Shown piece by piece: positions 1-6,836 of a DNA stretch of 16,521 bases. The notes beneath the pieces are model-generated. The model was given only the letters and a program-made list of their open reading frames with translations. It was not told the origin of the DNA and ran no database searches. This DNA is from Solibacillus sp045640265 (GTDB taxonomy: Bacteria; Bacillota; Bacilli; Bacillales_A; Planococcaceae). The DNA lies in contig JAZUES010000273.1 in assembly GCA_045640265.1 (NCBI GenBank), positions 1 to 16,521 on the forward strand. The letters run 5' to 3'. How positions within the stretch are numbered: the first letter of the stretch is position 1; each line of letters begins with the position of its first letter. The translations under genes were made by a program, and so were the position numbers.

Positions 1-1
1 T

Positions 2-3000
2 CCGAAAAATCATGTACGTTTCGTTACTGCATCAAGTCTTTTTGATGGACATGATGCATCGATAAATATTATGCGACGTATTTTGCAATCAAGTGGCGCG
101 GAAGTCATTCATTTAGGGCATAATCGATCAGTTGAAGAAGTGGTCAATGCGGCGATTCAAGAAGATGCGCAAGGGGTAGCGCTGTCTTCTTATCAAGGTG
201 GCCATATGGAATACTTTAAATATATGTATGACTTACTTCGTGAAAAAGGAGCACCACATATTAAGATTTATGGAGGCGGTGGTGGTGTTATATTGCCTCG
301 TGAAATTAAAGAACTACATGAATACGGTATCGCAGGCATTTTCTCACCAGAAGATGGGCGCCAGTTAGGTTTACAAGGTATGGTGAATAAAAAGCTAGAA
401 GGGGCCGATTTTTCGACTTTAAAAGGGAGTTATAAGGAGCTATTAGAAAAATGCACGACGGATACACCTGAAATTTTAGCGAATTTAATTACGGCTGCTG
501 AAAATGGTGGCGAATCGCAAATCGAGGAGATGCTTGAGCTAGCACGTAAAAAAAATAAAAATACGCCGACAATTGGGATTACGGGGACAGGTGGTGCTGG
601 AAAGTCTTCATTAACGGATGAACTGATTCGACGCTTCCTACAAGAGTTCCCGGATAAAAAGCTAGCCATTTTATCGGTTGACCCGACGAAGCAAAAAACG
701 GGTGGTGCGTTACTTGGCGACCGAATTCGCATGAATGCCATCTTTAATAATCGCGTGTACATGCGTAGTTTAGCAACGCGCGGCTCTCGAACAGAGCTTT
801 CAAGTTCAATTGGTGATGTGCTAGATGTTGTGCGCGCAGTAGGCTTTGATTTAATTCTTTTAGAAACAAGTGGTATTGGGCAAGGTGATGCTGAAATTAC
901 AAATTACACAGATCTTTCGATGTATGTGATGACAAGTGAATTTGGCGCACCCACACAGCTTGAAAAAATCGACATGATTGATTATGCAGATTTAATTGTC
1001 ATTAATAAATTTGAACGAAAAGGTTCAGAGGATGCACTACGCCAAGTACAAAAGCAGTACCAACGTTCACATGAGCTTTGGAATCAGCCAATCGATGCAA
1101 TGCCGGTATATGGAACAATTGCTTCGCAGTTTAATGATTTAGGAACGAATTCTTTATTTGCGGCACTTGTTGCAAAAATTAACGATAAATTTGGTCTTAA
1201 TTGGGTATCATCTTATGAACAATTTATTAAAACGCAAAAGCAAAATGTCATTATTCCAAATGACCGACGCTACTATTTACGAGAAATCTCAGAATCGGTA
1301 CGTAATTATCATAAACAAGTAGCGCAACAAGCAACACTGGCGACAAAACTTTATCAATTAGAAGGCACAAAAGCGCAACTACCCGCTTCTGAGCAAGCAC
1401 TAATCGCATCAATTGATTCATTAATCGAGGGCGTTCAGAACGAATTATCCGCGCAGTCAAAGCAAATCCTTAAAAATTGGGTACAATTAAAAGAAGCCTA
1501 TGCAGGAGATGTACTCATTACGAAAGTACGCGATAAAGAAATTAAAACCATTTTAAAGTCAACGTCTCTATCGGGCTTAAAAATTCCAAAAGTTGCCCTA
1601 CCGAATTTTAAAGATTACGGTGAGATATTGCACTTTGTCTATACCGAAAACGTACCAGGAGAGTTCCCCTATACAGCAGGCGTATTCCCATTCAAGCGTG
1701 AAGGCGAAGATCCAAAACGTCAATTTGCTGGAGAAGGAACACCAGAACGTACAAATAAACGCTTCCACTATTTATCTAAGGATGACGATGCGAAACGACT
1801 ATCAACGGCATTTGATTCGGTAACACTTTACGGAGAAGACCCACATATTCGTCCAGATATTTACGGTAAGGTAGGCGAATCAGGGGTAAGTATTTGTACA
1901 TTAGATGATATGAAGAAGCTTTATGCAGGCTTCGATTTATGTACACCATCAACATCCGTGTCAATGACAATTAACGGACCAGCGCCGATTATTTTAGCGA
2001 TGTTTATGAACACAGCAATTGATCAGCAGGTGAAAAAACGTGAGGAAGAACTTGGTCGTACATTAACCATTGAAGAATTTACAGAAACCCGTGAAATGAC
2101 GCTCCAAGTTGTGCGCGGTACGGTTCAAGCAGACATTTTAAAAGAAGACCAAGGTCAAAATACATGTATTTTCTCTACAGAATTTGCGCTACGTATGATG
2201 GGGGATATCCAACAATATTTCATCGATCATAAAGTACGTAATTACTATTCTGTATCGATTTCTGGCTACCATATTGCAGAAGCTGGCGCCAATCCAATTT
2301 CTCAACTGGCATTTACATTAGCGAATGGTTTTACGTATGTGGAGTATTATTTGAGCCGCGGCATGCATATAGATGATTTTGCGCCAAATTTAAGCTTCTT
2401 CTTCTCGAACGGATTAGACCCAGAATACACGGTAATTGGTCGCGTAGCACGTCGTATTTGGGCAGTGACGATGCGAGATAAATACGGTGCAAATGAACGC
2501 TCACAAAAGCTGAAATATCATATTCAAACATCAGGACGTAGCTTACATGCACAAGAAATCGATTTCAATGATATTCGAACGACATTGCAAGCATTAATGG
2601 CATTACAAGATAACTGTAACTCGTTGCATACAAACGCGTACGATGAAGCCATTACTACACCAACAGAAGAATCTGTAAGACGAGCGATGGCCATTCAAAT
2701 GATTATTACAAAAGAGCACGGTCTATCGAAAAATGAAAACCCACTGCAAGGAGCATTCATCGTGGAAGAATTAACGCGATTAGTAGAACAGGCGGTATTA
2801 GAAGAATTTGATCGTATGAATGATCGTGGTGGGGTACTAGGTGCGATGGAAACACAGTATCAGCGCGGTAAAATTCAAGAAGAATCGATGTACTATGAAC
2901 ATTTAAAACATTCTGGAGAGCTACCAATTATCGGTGTGAATACCTACTTAAATCCAAAACCTACATCAGATGATGCCATCGACAATATGCAAATTGCCCG

Positions 3001-3220
3001 TGCATCCAAGTTAGAAAAAGATCTGCAAATTGAAAATTTAGAGAAATTCAAACAAGCGCATGTAACTAGCAGTGAACAAGCCATTCAACAATTAAAAGAA
3101 GTAGCAAAAACAGGTGGTAACATTTTTGAGGCGTTAATGGAAACAGTAAAAGTTGCGAGCCTTGGCCAAATTACACAAGCACTTTATGAAGTAGGCGGTC
3201 AATATCGTCGGAATATGTAG
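2..3220 (+). CDS. icmF: Fused isobutyryl-CoA mutase IcmF (5'-truncated by window edge)
   Basis: The reading frame is open from base 2, so the gene begins left of the window; 1072 residues are visible, about 20 short of a usual IcmF. Domains in order: a B12-binding domain (DGHDAS at visible residues 15-20, SSYQGGH, YGGGGG); a MeaI-like GTPase chaperone domain with P-loop GTGGAGKS (near nt 580-612), LETSGIGQGD and a G4 motif read as NKFE; then the acyl-CoA mutase barrel with SGYH. The residue aligned with methylmalonyl-CoA mutase Tyr89 is Phe (codon 1724-1726) and that aligned with Arg207 is Gln (codon 2156-2158). This Phe/Gln pair is, from memory, the isobutyryl-CoA type, not the methylmalonyl type. 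The enzyme interconverts isobutyryl-CoA and n-butyryl-CoA using adenosylcobalamin and repairs itself through the GTPase domain. In related Bacillales it lies beside acyl-CoA dehydrogenase genes; those would be upstream and unseen here. No clear terminator follows. Confidence 0.95.
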   Translation, partial: PKNHVRFVTASSLFDGHDASINIMRRILQSSGAEVIHLGHNRSVEEVVNAAIQEDAQGVALSSYQGGHMEYFKYMYDLLREKGAPHIKIYGGGGGVILPREIKELHEYGIAGIFSPEDGRQLGLQGMVNKKLEGADFSTLKGSYKELLEKCTTDTPEILANLITAAENGGESQIEEMLELARKKNKNTPTIGITGTGGAGKSSLTDELIRRFLQEFPDKKLAILSVDPTKQKTGGALLGDRIRMNAIFNNRVYMRSLATRGSRTELSSSIGDVLDVVRAVGFDLILLETSGIGQGDAEITNYTDLSMYVMTSEFGAPTQLEKIDMIDYADLIVINKFERKGSEDALRQVQKQYQRSHELWNQPIDAMPVYGTIASQFNDLGTNSLFAALVAKINDKFGLNWVSSYEQFIKTQKQNVIIPNDRRYYLREISESVRNYHKQVAQQATLATKLYQLEGTKAQLPASEQALIASIDSLIEGVQNELSAQSKQILKNWVQLKEAYAGDVLITKVRDKEIKTILKSTSLSGLKIPKVALPNFKDYGEILHFVYTENVPGEFPYTAGVFPFKREGEDPKRQFAGEGTPERTNKRFHYLSKDDDAKRLSTAFDSVTLYGEDPHIRPDIYGKVGESGVSICTLDDMKKLYAGFDLCTPSTSVSMTINGPAPIILAMFMNTAIDQQVKKREEELGRTLTIEEFTETREMTLQVVRGTVQADILKEDQGQNTCIFSTEFALRMMGDIQQYFIDHKVRNYYSVSISGYHIAEAGANPISQLAFTLANGFTYVEYYLSRGMHIDDFAPNLSFFFSNGLDPEYTVIGRVARRIWAVTMRDKYGANERSQKLKYHIQTSGRSLHAQEIDFNDIRTTLQALMALQDNCNSLHTNAYDEAITTPTEESVRRAMAIQMIITKEHGLSKNENPLQGAFIVEELTRLVEQAVLEEFDRMNDRGGVLGAMETQYQRGKIQEESMYYEHLKHSGELPIIGVNTYLNPKPTSDDAIDNMQIARASKLEKDLQIENLEKFKQAHVTSSEQAIQQLKEVAKTGGNIFEALMETVKVASLGQITQALYEVGGQYRRNM

Positions 3221-3416
3221 TATGTATCAGATCATTAACGGCAAAATTATCTACTTTAATGAAATGAATTTCTTCTAAAATAAATTTTTTACGAAAAATG
3301 AAGAATTTATGTCTGAAAATACCACGATTCATGAAAATTTCGATATACTAACAGTAAGGATAATGTTTAAAACAAATGGAAACATGAACATTAAAAAAGA
3401 AAGAAGGTACGACAGG

Positions 3417-3575
3417 ATGCGACAGTATATTCATTATATTTTTATTTTGGCTTGCCTTATCGCAACCTTCTTTTTATACAACAAGCAATTAGCCGCGATT
3501 CCGCTACTTCTTTTATCCATTGTTTTATTTTATGTGGCATATAAAAAAGCAACAAATTTAAAAAACAAGAAATGA
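3417..3575 (+). CDS. Small two-helix membrane protein of unknown function (52 aa)
   Basis: I do not recognise a family. The ATG at 3417 follows AAGAAGG with a 9-base gap. The product is a short basic start, a hydrophobic helix (about residues 5-20, IHYIFILACLIATFFL), a short polar turn YNKQ, a second hydrophobic helix (about 25-41) and a very basic tail (KKATNLKNKK). Positive residues at both ends with two helices suggest both termini face the cytoplasm. The frame stays open upstream to 3309, but the extra residues are polar and lack a good ribosome binding site, so the shorter start is preferred. It sits in the gap between icmF and rpoE, where B. subtilis has no gene that I recall. It could be a lineage-specific gene; the codon pattern and RBS make chance less likely. 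Confidence 0.6.
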   Translation: MRQYIHYIFILACLIATFFLYNKQLAAIPLLLLSIVLFYVAYKKATNLKNKK

Positions 3576-3602
3576 AACTAGCATAGTGATAGAATGTTTG
3601 TA

Positions 3603-3608
3603 TATAAT
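3603..3608 (+). promoter_or_regulatory. Candidate -10 box of the rpoE promoter
   Basis: A perfect TATAAT lies about 50 bases before the rpoE start, in an AT-rich gap after the small membrane protein gene. No good -35 hexamer sits 16-18 bases upstream (the sequence there reads AGCATA), and a second TATTAT occurs at 3612-3617. This is a candidate only; the -10 match is the sole strong element. Confidence 0.35.
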
Positions 3609-3658
3609 GGGTATTATGCTTATGATTAGACATGTAATTAGGAAAGGACGTGCACGAT

Positions 3659-4210
3659 TTGAACTTTCGTGGTATGACAGATGAACAATTAGCAGAAGAG
3701 TCGTTAATCGACTTAGCATACGCAATTTTAGAAGATAGAAAACAAGCAATGCCTTTAAATGATTTATTAAAGGAAATCCAAACTTTAAATGGTATTTCTG
3801 ATGCAAAATTAAAAGGACGTTTAGTTCAATTTTACACAGACTTAAACGTAGAAGGCCGTTTCTTATTAAATCGTGAAAATGGTTGGGGCTTACGTGAGTG
3901 GTATAAAATTGAAACAATCGAAGAAGAAACTGCTCCAACAATTAAAGTTCGTAAGAAAAAAGCTAAAGTTGTTGAAGACGAAGATGAAGAGTTAATTGAT
4001 CTTGATGAAGAAGATGTTTTATTCGAAGAAGATTACGATGAATTCGTTGAAGAAGAGGAAGAAGATGATTCTGAAGACGAAGACATTGATTTCGTTGAAG
4101 AAGTAATCGATCCAGATCTTGATGAAGAACTAATCGAAGAAGATGAAAGTTTCATCATCGAAGACGAAGATGAAGATTTAGAAGAAGAAGAAGAAGAATT
4201 AGAAAAATAA
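3659..4210 (+). CDS. rpoE: RNA polymerase delta subunit
   Basis: Delta binds RNA polymerase in Gram-positive bacteria, speeds recycling and tunes sensitivity to initiating nucleotide levels. Residues 1-90 form the globular winged-helix (HARE-HTH type) domain, with LVQFYTDLNVEGRFLL and WGLREWY matching the B. subtilis protein. A lysine-rich patch (KVRKKKAK, residues 96-103) precedes an almost purely Asp/Glu tail from residue 106 to the end, the expected disordered nucleic-acid mimic. I chose the TTG at 3659: it gives an N-terminus the same length as B. subtilis RpoE and lies 10 bases after GGAAAGGA (3641-3648). A GTG at 3650 in the same frame is only one base from that SD. The predicted protein is 183 residues, slightly longer than the 173 I recall for B. 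subtilis, with the extra length in the acidic tail. Confidence 0.95.
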   Translation: MNFRGMTDEQLAEESLIDLAYAILEDRKQAMPLNDLLKEIQTLNGISDAKLKGRLVQFYTDLNVEGRFLLNRENGWGLREWYKIETIEEETAPTIKVRKKKAKVVEDEDEELIDLDEEDVLFEEDYDEFVEEEEEDDSEDEDIDFVEEVIDPDLDEELIEEDESFIIEDEDEDLEEEEEELEK

Positions 4211-4216
4211 GCACTG

Positions 4217-4234
4217 TTCAATTTCAAAATTGAA
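4217..4234. repeat. AT-rich inverted repeat after rpoE
   Basis: TTCAATTT and AAATTGAA form an 8-base inverted repeat with a 2-base centre (or 7 bp with a 4-base loop). It lies between the rpoE stop and the pyrG -35 box. No T-run follows, so it is a poor terminator; it may be an mRNA 3' structure or a protein site. Confidence 0.45.
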
Positions 4235-4239
4235 AGTTC

Positions 4240-4266
4240 TTGACTTCTATTTCAGTTCCGTATAAT
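4240..4266 (+). promoter_or_regulatory. pyrG promoter
   Basis: TTGACT at 4240-4245 and a perfect TATAAT at 4261-4266 lie directly before ACTTGGGCTCC, whose GGG at 4276-4278 is the likely start. The spacer between the hexamers is only 15 bases and the start lies 10 bases past the -10 box. Reading the -10 as TAATCT (4263-4268) would give normal 17 and 7 spacing but a poorer hexamer. The GGGC start is the hallmark of CTP-regulated pyrG promoters in Gram-positives. Confidence 0.75.
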
Positions 4267-4275
4267 CTTTTACTT

Positions 4276-4355
4276 GGGCTCCTTTTAATTAAAAGGAGAT
4301 TGACCGTATAAGTTATACGCTCCCCCTGCAAGCACATGCAGGAGGAGCGTTTTTT
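4276..4355 (+). promoter_or_regulatory. pyrG CTP-sensing reiterative-transcription attenuator leader
   Basis: The leader begins GGGCTCC and ends in an intrinsic terminator whose 5' arm contains the C-rich run CTCCCCCT (4320-4327). In B. subtilis, low CTP makes RNA polymerase stutter at the GGG and add extra G residues; the poly-G end pairs with the C/U tract and blocks the terminator. All required parts are here. Extra structure is also present: a perfect 20-base palindrome at 4279-4298, an 8-bp RNA stem closed by AATT starting immediately after GGG, and a small CGTATA/TATACG hairpin at 4305-4319 overlapping the foot of the terminator. The mechanism is transferred from B. subtilis; the elements are read directly. 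Confidence 0.82.
4317..4355 (+). terminator. Intrinsic terminator of the pyrG attenuator
   Basis: Arms 4317-4330 and 4337-4350 pair over 14 positions with one C/A mismatch around a 6-base loop, followed by a run of T residues from 4350. It lies about 100 bases before the pyrG start codon, so it is an attenuator for pyrG as well as an end for rpoE transcripts. Confidence 0.88.
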
Positions 4356-4377
4356 GTTTTTATATAGCAAGACTTTT

Positions 4378-4422
4378 AGAAAAACATCGACTGGCCGAGG
4401 CTTAAGGAAACGGTGTTTTTCT
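4378..4422 (+). repeat. Second hairpin between the attenuator and pyrG
   Basis: AGAAAAACATCG (4378-4389) pairs with CGGTGTTTTTCT (4411-4422) over 12 positions with one T-G wobble. The 21-base loop holds a small GCC/GGC stem. It stands between the attenuator terminator and the pyrG SD (4437-4444). There is no following T-run, so it is not an obvious terminator; it may shape or protect the 5' end of the read-through message. Confidence 0.5.
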
Positions 4423-4452
4423 AATTTGTTTAGTAAAGAGGAGGAAATTAGC

Positions 4453-6057
4453 ATGACAAAGTATATTTTCGTAACAGGTGGGGTAGTTTCTTCACTTGGT
4501 AAAGGAATTGTAGCCGCTTCTTTAGGGCGTTTATTAAAAAACCGAGGATTAGAAGTAACAATCCAAAAATTTGATCCATATTTAAACATCGATCCAGGTA
4601 CAATGAGCCCATATCAACATGGTGAAGTATTCGTAACAGATGATGGTGCAGAAGCTGACTTAGACTTAGGTCACTATGAGCGTTTCATCGACATTAACTT
4701 AGGTAAACACTCAACAGTAACTTCTGGTAAAGTTTATCAATCTGTATTAAACAAAGAACGCCGTGGTGATTACAACGGTGGAACAGTACAAGTAATTCCT
4801 CACGTAACAAATGAAATTAAAGATCGCGTACAACGCGCTGGTCGCGAAACTTCAGCTGATGTAGTCATTACGGAAATCGGTGGTACAGTTGGTGACTTCG
4901 AATCACTTGCATTCTTAGAAGCAATTCGTCAAATGCGTCGTGACTTAGGCCACAATAACGTAGCATATATCCACTGTACGTTAATGCCATACATTGCAGC
5001 TGCTGGTGAAATGAAAACAAAACCAACACAACACTCTGTAAAAGAATTACGTTCATTAGGTATTCAACCAAATATCATCGTGTTACGTACAGAGCAACCT
5101 GTACCGCAAGATATGAAAGAAAAAATCGCGTTATTCTGTGACGTACAAACAAAAGACATCGTAGAATCTCGTGACGTAGAGCATTTATATGAAGTACCTT
5201 TAAACTTACACGCACAAGGCTTTGACCAAATCGTACTTGATCACTTCGGCATCAAAGCACCTCAAGCTGACATGTCTGAATGGAAAGAGCTTGTTGATAA
5301 AGTGAAAAACTTAGAATACAAAACAAAAATCGCAGTAGTTGGTAAATATGTAGATCTTCAAGATGCATATATTTCAGTTACAGAAGCATTAAAACATGCG
5401 GGTTATGTATACAACTCAGATATCGAGATTAACTGGGTCAATGCAGAGCATATCACACCTGAAAACGTAGAAGAATTAGTTGGACAAGCTGACGGTATTT
5501 TAGTACCTGGTGGCTTTGGTGACCGTGGTATTGAAGGTAAAATCGAAGCAATCCGTTATGCTCGTGAAAACGATGTACCATTCTTCGGTATTTGCTTAGG
5601 TATGCAATTAGCAACAGTTGAATATGCGCGTAACGTATTAAAATTAGAAGGTGCGCACTCAACTGAAATAAACAAAAATACGAAGTACCCAATTATCGAC
5701 TTCTTACCAGATCAATCGGAAGATACAGATTTAGGTGGTACATTACGTCTTGGTTTATATCCATGTAAATTAAAAGAAGGTTCAGTAGCACGCGCAGCTT
5801 ACGACGGCGAAGAACTTGTATACGAACGTCACCGTCACCGTTACGAATTTAACAATGAATTCCGTGAAGCGATGGAAGCTGAAGGCTTAGTATTCTCAGG
5901 TGTATCTCCTGATAATCGTTTAGTGGAAATCATCGAATTACCAGAGAAAAAATTCTTTGTGGCTGGTCAATTCCACCCAGAATTAATCTCACGTCCACAA
6001 CGCCCACAACCACTATTCCGTGAATTCGTAGGTGCAGCGTTTAACAACCGTAAATAA
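4453..6057 (+). CDS. pyrG: CTP synthase
   Basis: This cytosolic enzyme makes CTP from UTP, ATP and glutamine, the last step of de novo pyrimidine nucleotide synthesis. Residues 1-270 are the synthetase domain with the nucleotide loop SSLGKG (13-18) and EIGGTVGDFES (141-151). From about residue 292 comes a class I glutamine amidotransferase domain with VPGGFGDRG (351-359), the nucleophile Cys381 in GICLGMQ and the His508/Glu510 pair in GQFHPE. The length of 534 residues is normal. The ATG at 4453 starts the conserved MTKYIFVTGG and has AGAGGAGG 8 bases upstream; an in-frame ATG at 4336 lies in the attenuator loop and is not a gene start. Control is probably by the CTP-dependent attenuator just upstream. 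Confidence 0.98.
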   Translation: MTKYIFVTGGVVSSLGKGIVAASLGRLLKNRGLEVTIQKFDPYLNIDPGTMSPYQHGEVFVTDDGAEADLDLGHYERFIDINLGKHSTVTSGKVYQSVLNKERRGDYNGGTVQVIPHVTNEIKDRVQRAGRETSADVVITEIGGTVGDFESLAFLEAIRQMRRDLGHNNVAYIHCTLMPYIAAAGEMKTKPTQHSVKELRSLGIQPNIIVLRTEQPVPQDMKEKIALFCDVQTKDIVESRDVEHLYEVPLNLHAQGFDQIVLDHFGIKAPQADMSEWKELVDKVKNLEYKTKIAVVGKYVDLQDAYISVTEALKHAGYVYNSDIEINWVNAEHITPENVEELVGQADGILVPGGFGDRGIEGKIEAIRYARENDVPFFGICLGMQLATVEYARNVLKLEGAHSTEINKNTKYPIIDFLPDQSEDTDLGGTLRLGLYPCKLKEGSVARAAYDGEELVYERHRHRYEFNNEFREAMEAEGLVFSGVSPDNRLVEIIELPEKKFFVAGQFHPELISRPQRPQPLFREFVGAAFNNRK

Positions 6058-6080
6058 GAGTTTTATCAAATAGCAATATA

Positions 6081-6120
6081 AAAAAGTATGGTTCCGATTT
6101 TCTTCAGAGCCATACTTTTT
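6081..6120. terminator. Bidirectional terminator between pyrG and the DUF2529 gene
   Basis: AAAAAGTATGG (6081-6091) and CCATACTTTTT (6110-6120) pair perfectly over 11 bp, with three more inner pairs possible. A-tract and T-tract flank the stem, so it can end transcription from both convergent genes. Confidence 0.9.
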
Positions 6121-6135
6121 ATAATATAATGGGAA

Positions 6136-6705
6136 TTAAGCAAATGGAGAAGAATGCCCTTCGATGATTTCGTCATCTTCGTCATCATCCATAATCATTT
6201 CATCAAATTCCATTTTAATTGCTTCATATACATATAGTCCACCAATTAAATGAGGCATGACAATACGTTCCCCTAATTTTGATGGATGGGGTAAAATACC
6301 GCCACGTATTTTTAATGAAATATACGTATAGGCAAGTTCACTTAATTCATTTGAATCGCTCGGAACTTCACTCGCCACAGCAGCAAATGGAATGAAATTA
6401 TCATATAATTTTTTCGCTAAGGTTAGTGCATTTTGGTCTTCACAGCTACGTGTAAAAATAATAACACGGTCAGCATCACTTAGTGTAATATTATCTGTGT
6501 AACGTGCGAATTTAATAAATGGATCAGCGCTAAGCTCAGCGTTAATTGCAATGCTTTTCATTTCGCCAAAGCAAGCAAAATAGACCATACCCTGACCGAT
6601 AGCAGCTTGTGCTAATAGACGAGCAGTTTCTTCGATTGATTCTTCTTCAGATTGCCCAATACGTTGAAGAAGTCCTGTTAATTGAGTCGTTAAAATTTTA
6701 GACAT
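6136..6705 (-). CDS. ywjG: DUF2529 family protein (YwjG-like)
   Basis: A 189-residue cytosolic protein whose sequence and position between pyrG and spo0F match B. subtilis YwjG; the molecular function is not known to me. The middle part alternates hydrophobic strands and helices (MVYFACFGEMKSIAI, DRVIIFTRS) in a way that recalls sugar-isomerase (SIS) folds, an impression rather than a proof. A hydrophilic, acidic stretch (DDDEDDE) stands near the C-terminus before HSSPFA. The ATG lies 5 bases from GAGGTG (6711-6716 on the complement). It is the only gene on the minus strand here, facing away from spo0F and ending at the shared terminator with pyrG. Confidence 0.85.
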   Translation of the reverse strand: MSKILTTQLTGLLQRIGQSEEESIEETARLLAQAAIGQGMVYFACFGEMKSIAINAELSADPFIKFARYTDNITLSDADRVIIFTRSCEDQNALTLAKKLYDNFIPFAAVASEVPSDSNELSELAYTYISLKIRGGILPHPSKLGERIVMPHLIGGLYVYEAIKMEFDEMIMDDDEDDEIIEGHSSPFA

Positions 6706-6722
6706 ATTTCCACCTCAAGCTA

Positions 6723-6751
6723 ATTATAAGAGTGAGCATGTGAAAAAGCAA
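6723..6751 (-). promoter_or_regulatory. Candidate promoter of the DUF2529 gene
   Basis: On the minus strand, TTGCTT (6751-6746) is followed after 17 bases by a perfect TATAAT (6728-6723). The predicted start near 6716 would fall on the SD itself, leaving a leader of roughly a dozen bases. That is short enough to doubt the call or to be interesting. Confidence 0.4.
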
Positions 6752-6753
6752 AA

Positions 6754-6766
6754 TCACAAATTGTGA
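6754..6766. promoter_or_regulatory. Dyad between the DUF2529 gene and spo0F
   Basis: TCACAA, a central A, then TTGTGA make a perfect 6+6 dyad; a further TGTGA at 6739-6743 gives a second, wider inverted pairing with TCACA. It lies just upstream of the DUF2529 -35 box and upstream of the spo0F sigma-H -35 element. It could be an operator; no regulator is identified. Confidence 0.4.
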
Positions 6767-6774
6767 GAGTAAAA

Positions 6775-6802
6775 GAAGGAAAAAATGAACAAACAATCGA
6801 AT
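6775..6802 (+). promoter_or_regulatory. Sigma-H promoter of spo0F
   Basis: GAAGGAAAA (6775-6783) matches the sigma-H -35 consensus RnAGGAwWW, and ATCGAAT (6796-6802) matches the -10 consensus RnnGAAT, with the expected 12-base spacer. B. subtilis spo0F is known to have a sigma-H promoter that rises at sporulation onset. The start would be near 6809, giving a leader of about 28 bases. Confidence 0.75.
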
Positions 6803-6836
6803 ATATTATCGAATAATAACTTAAAGGGGAATAAAG

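Noticed and set aside
3309..3416. Longer N-terminus for the small membrane protein
   Set aside because: The added 36 residues are polar, lack a good SD and look unrelated to the hydrophobic core; the start at 3417 has a proper SD.
4033..4227. Serine-rich open frame on the minus strand opposite the rpoE tail
   Set aside because: It is the mirror of GAA/GAT repeats encoding the acidic tail of delta; the composition is forced and there is no SD.
4217..4234. rpoE terminator
   Set aside because: The inverted repeat is AT-rich with a 2-base centre and no T-run; transcripts more likely end at the pyrG attenuator.
4336..4452. Upstream in-frame start for pyrG
   Set aside because: It lies in the attenuator terminator; family alignment starts at MTKYIFVTGG with a strong SD at 4437-4444.
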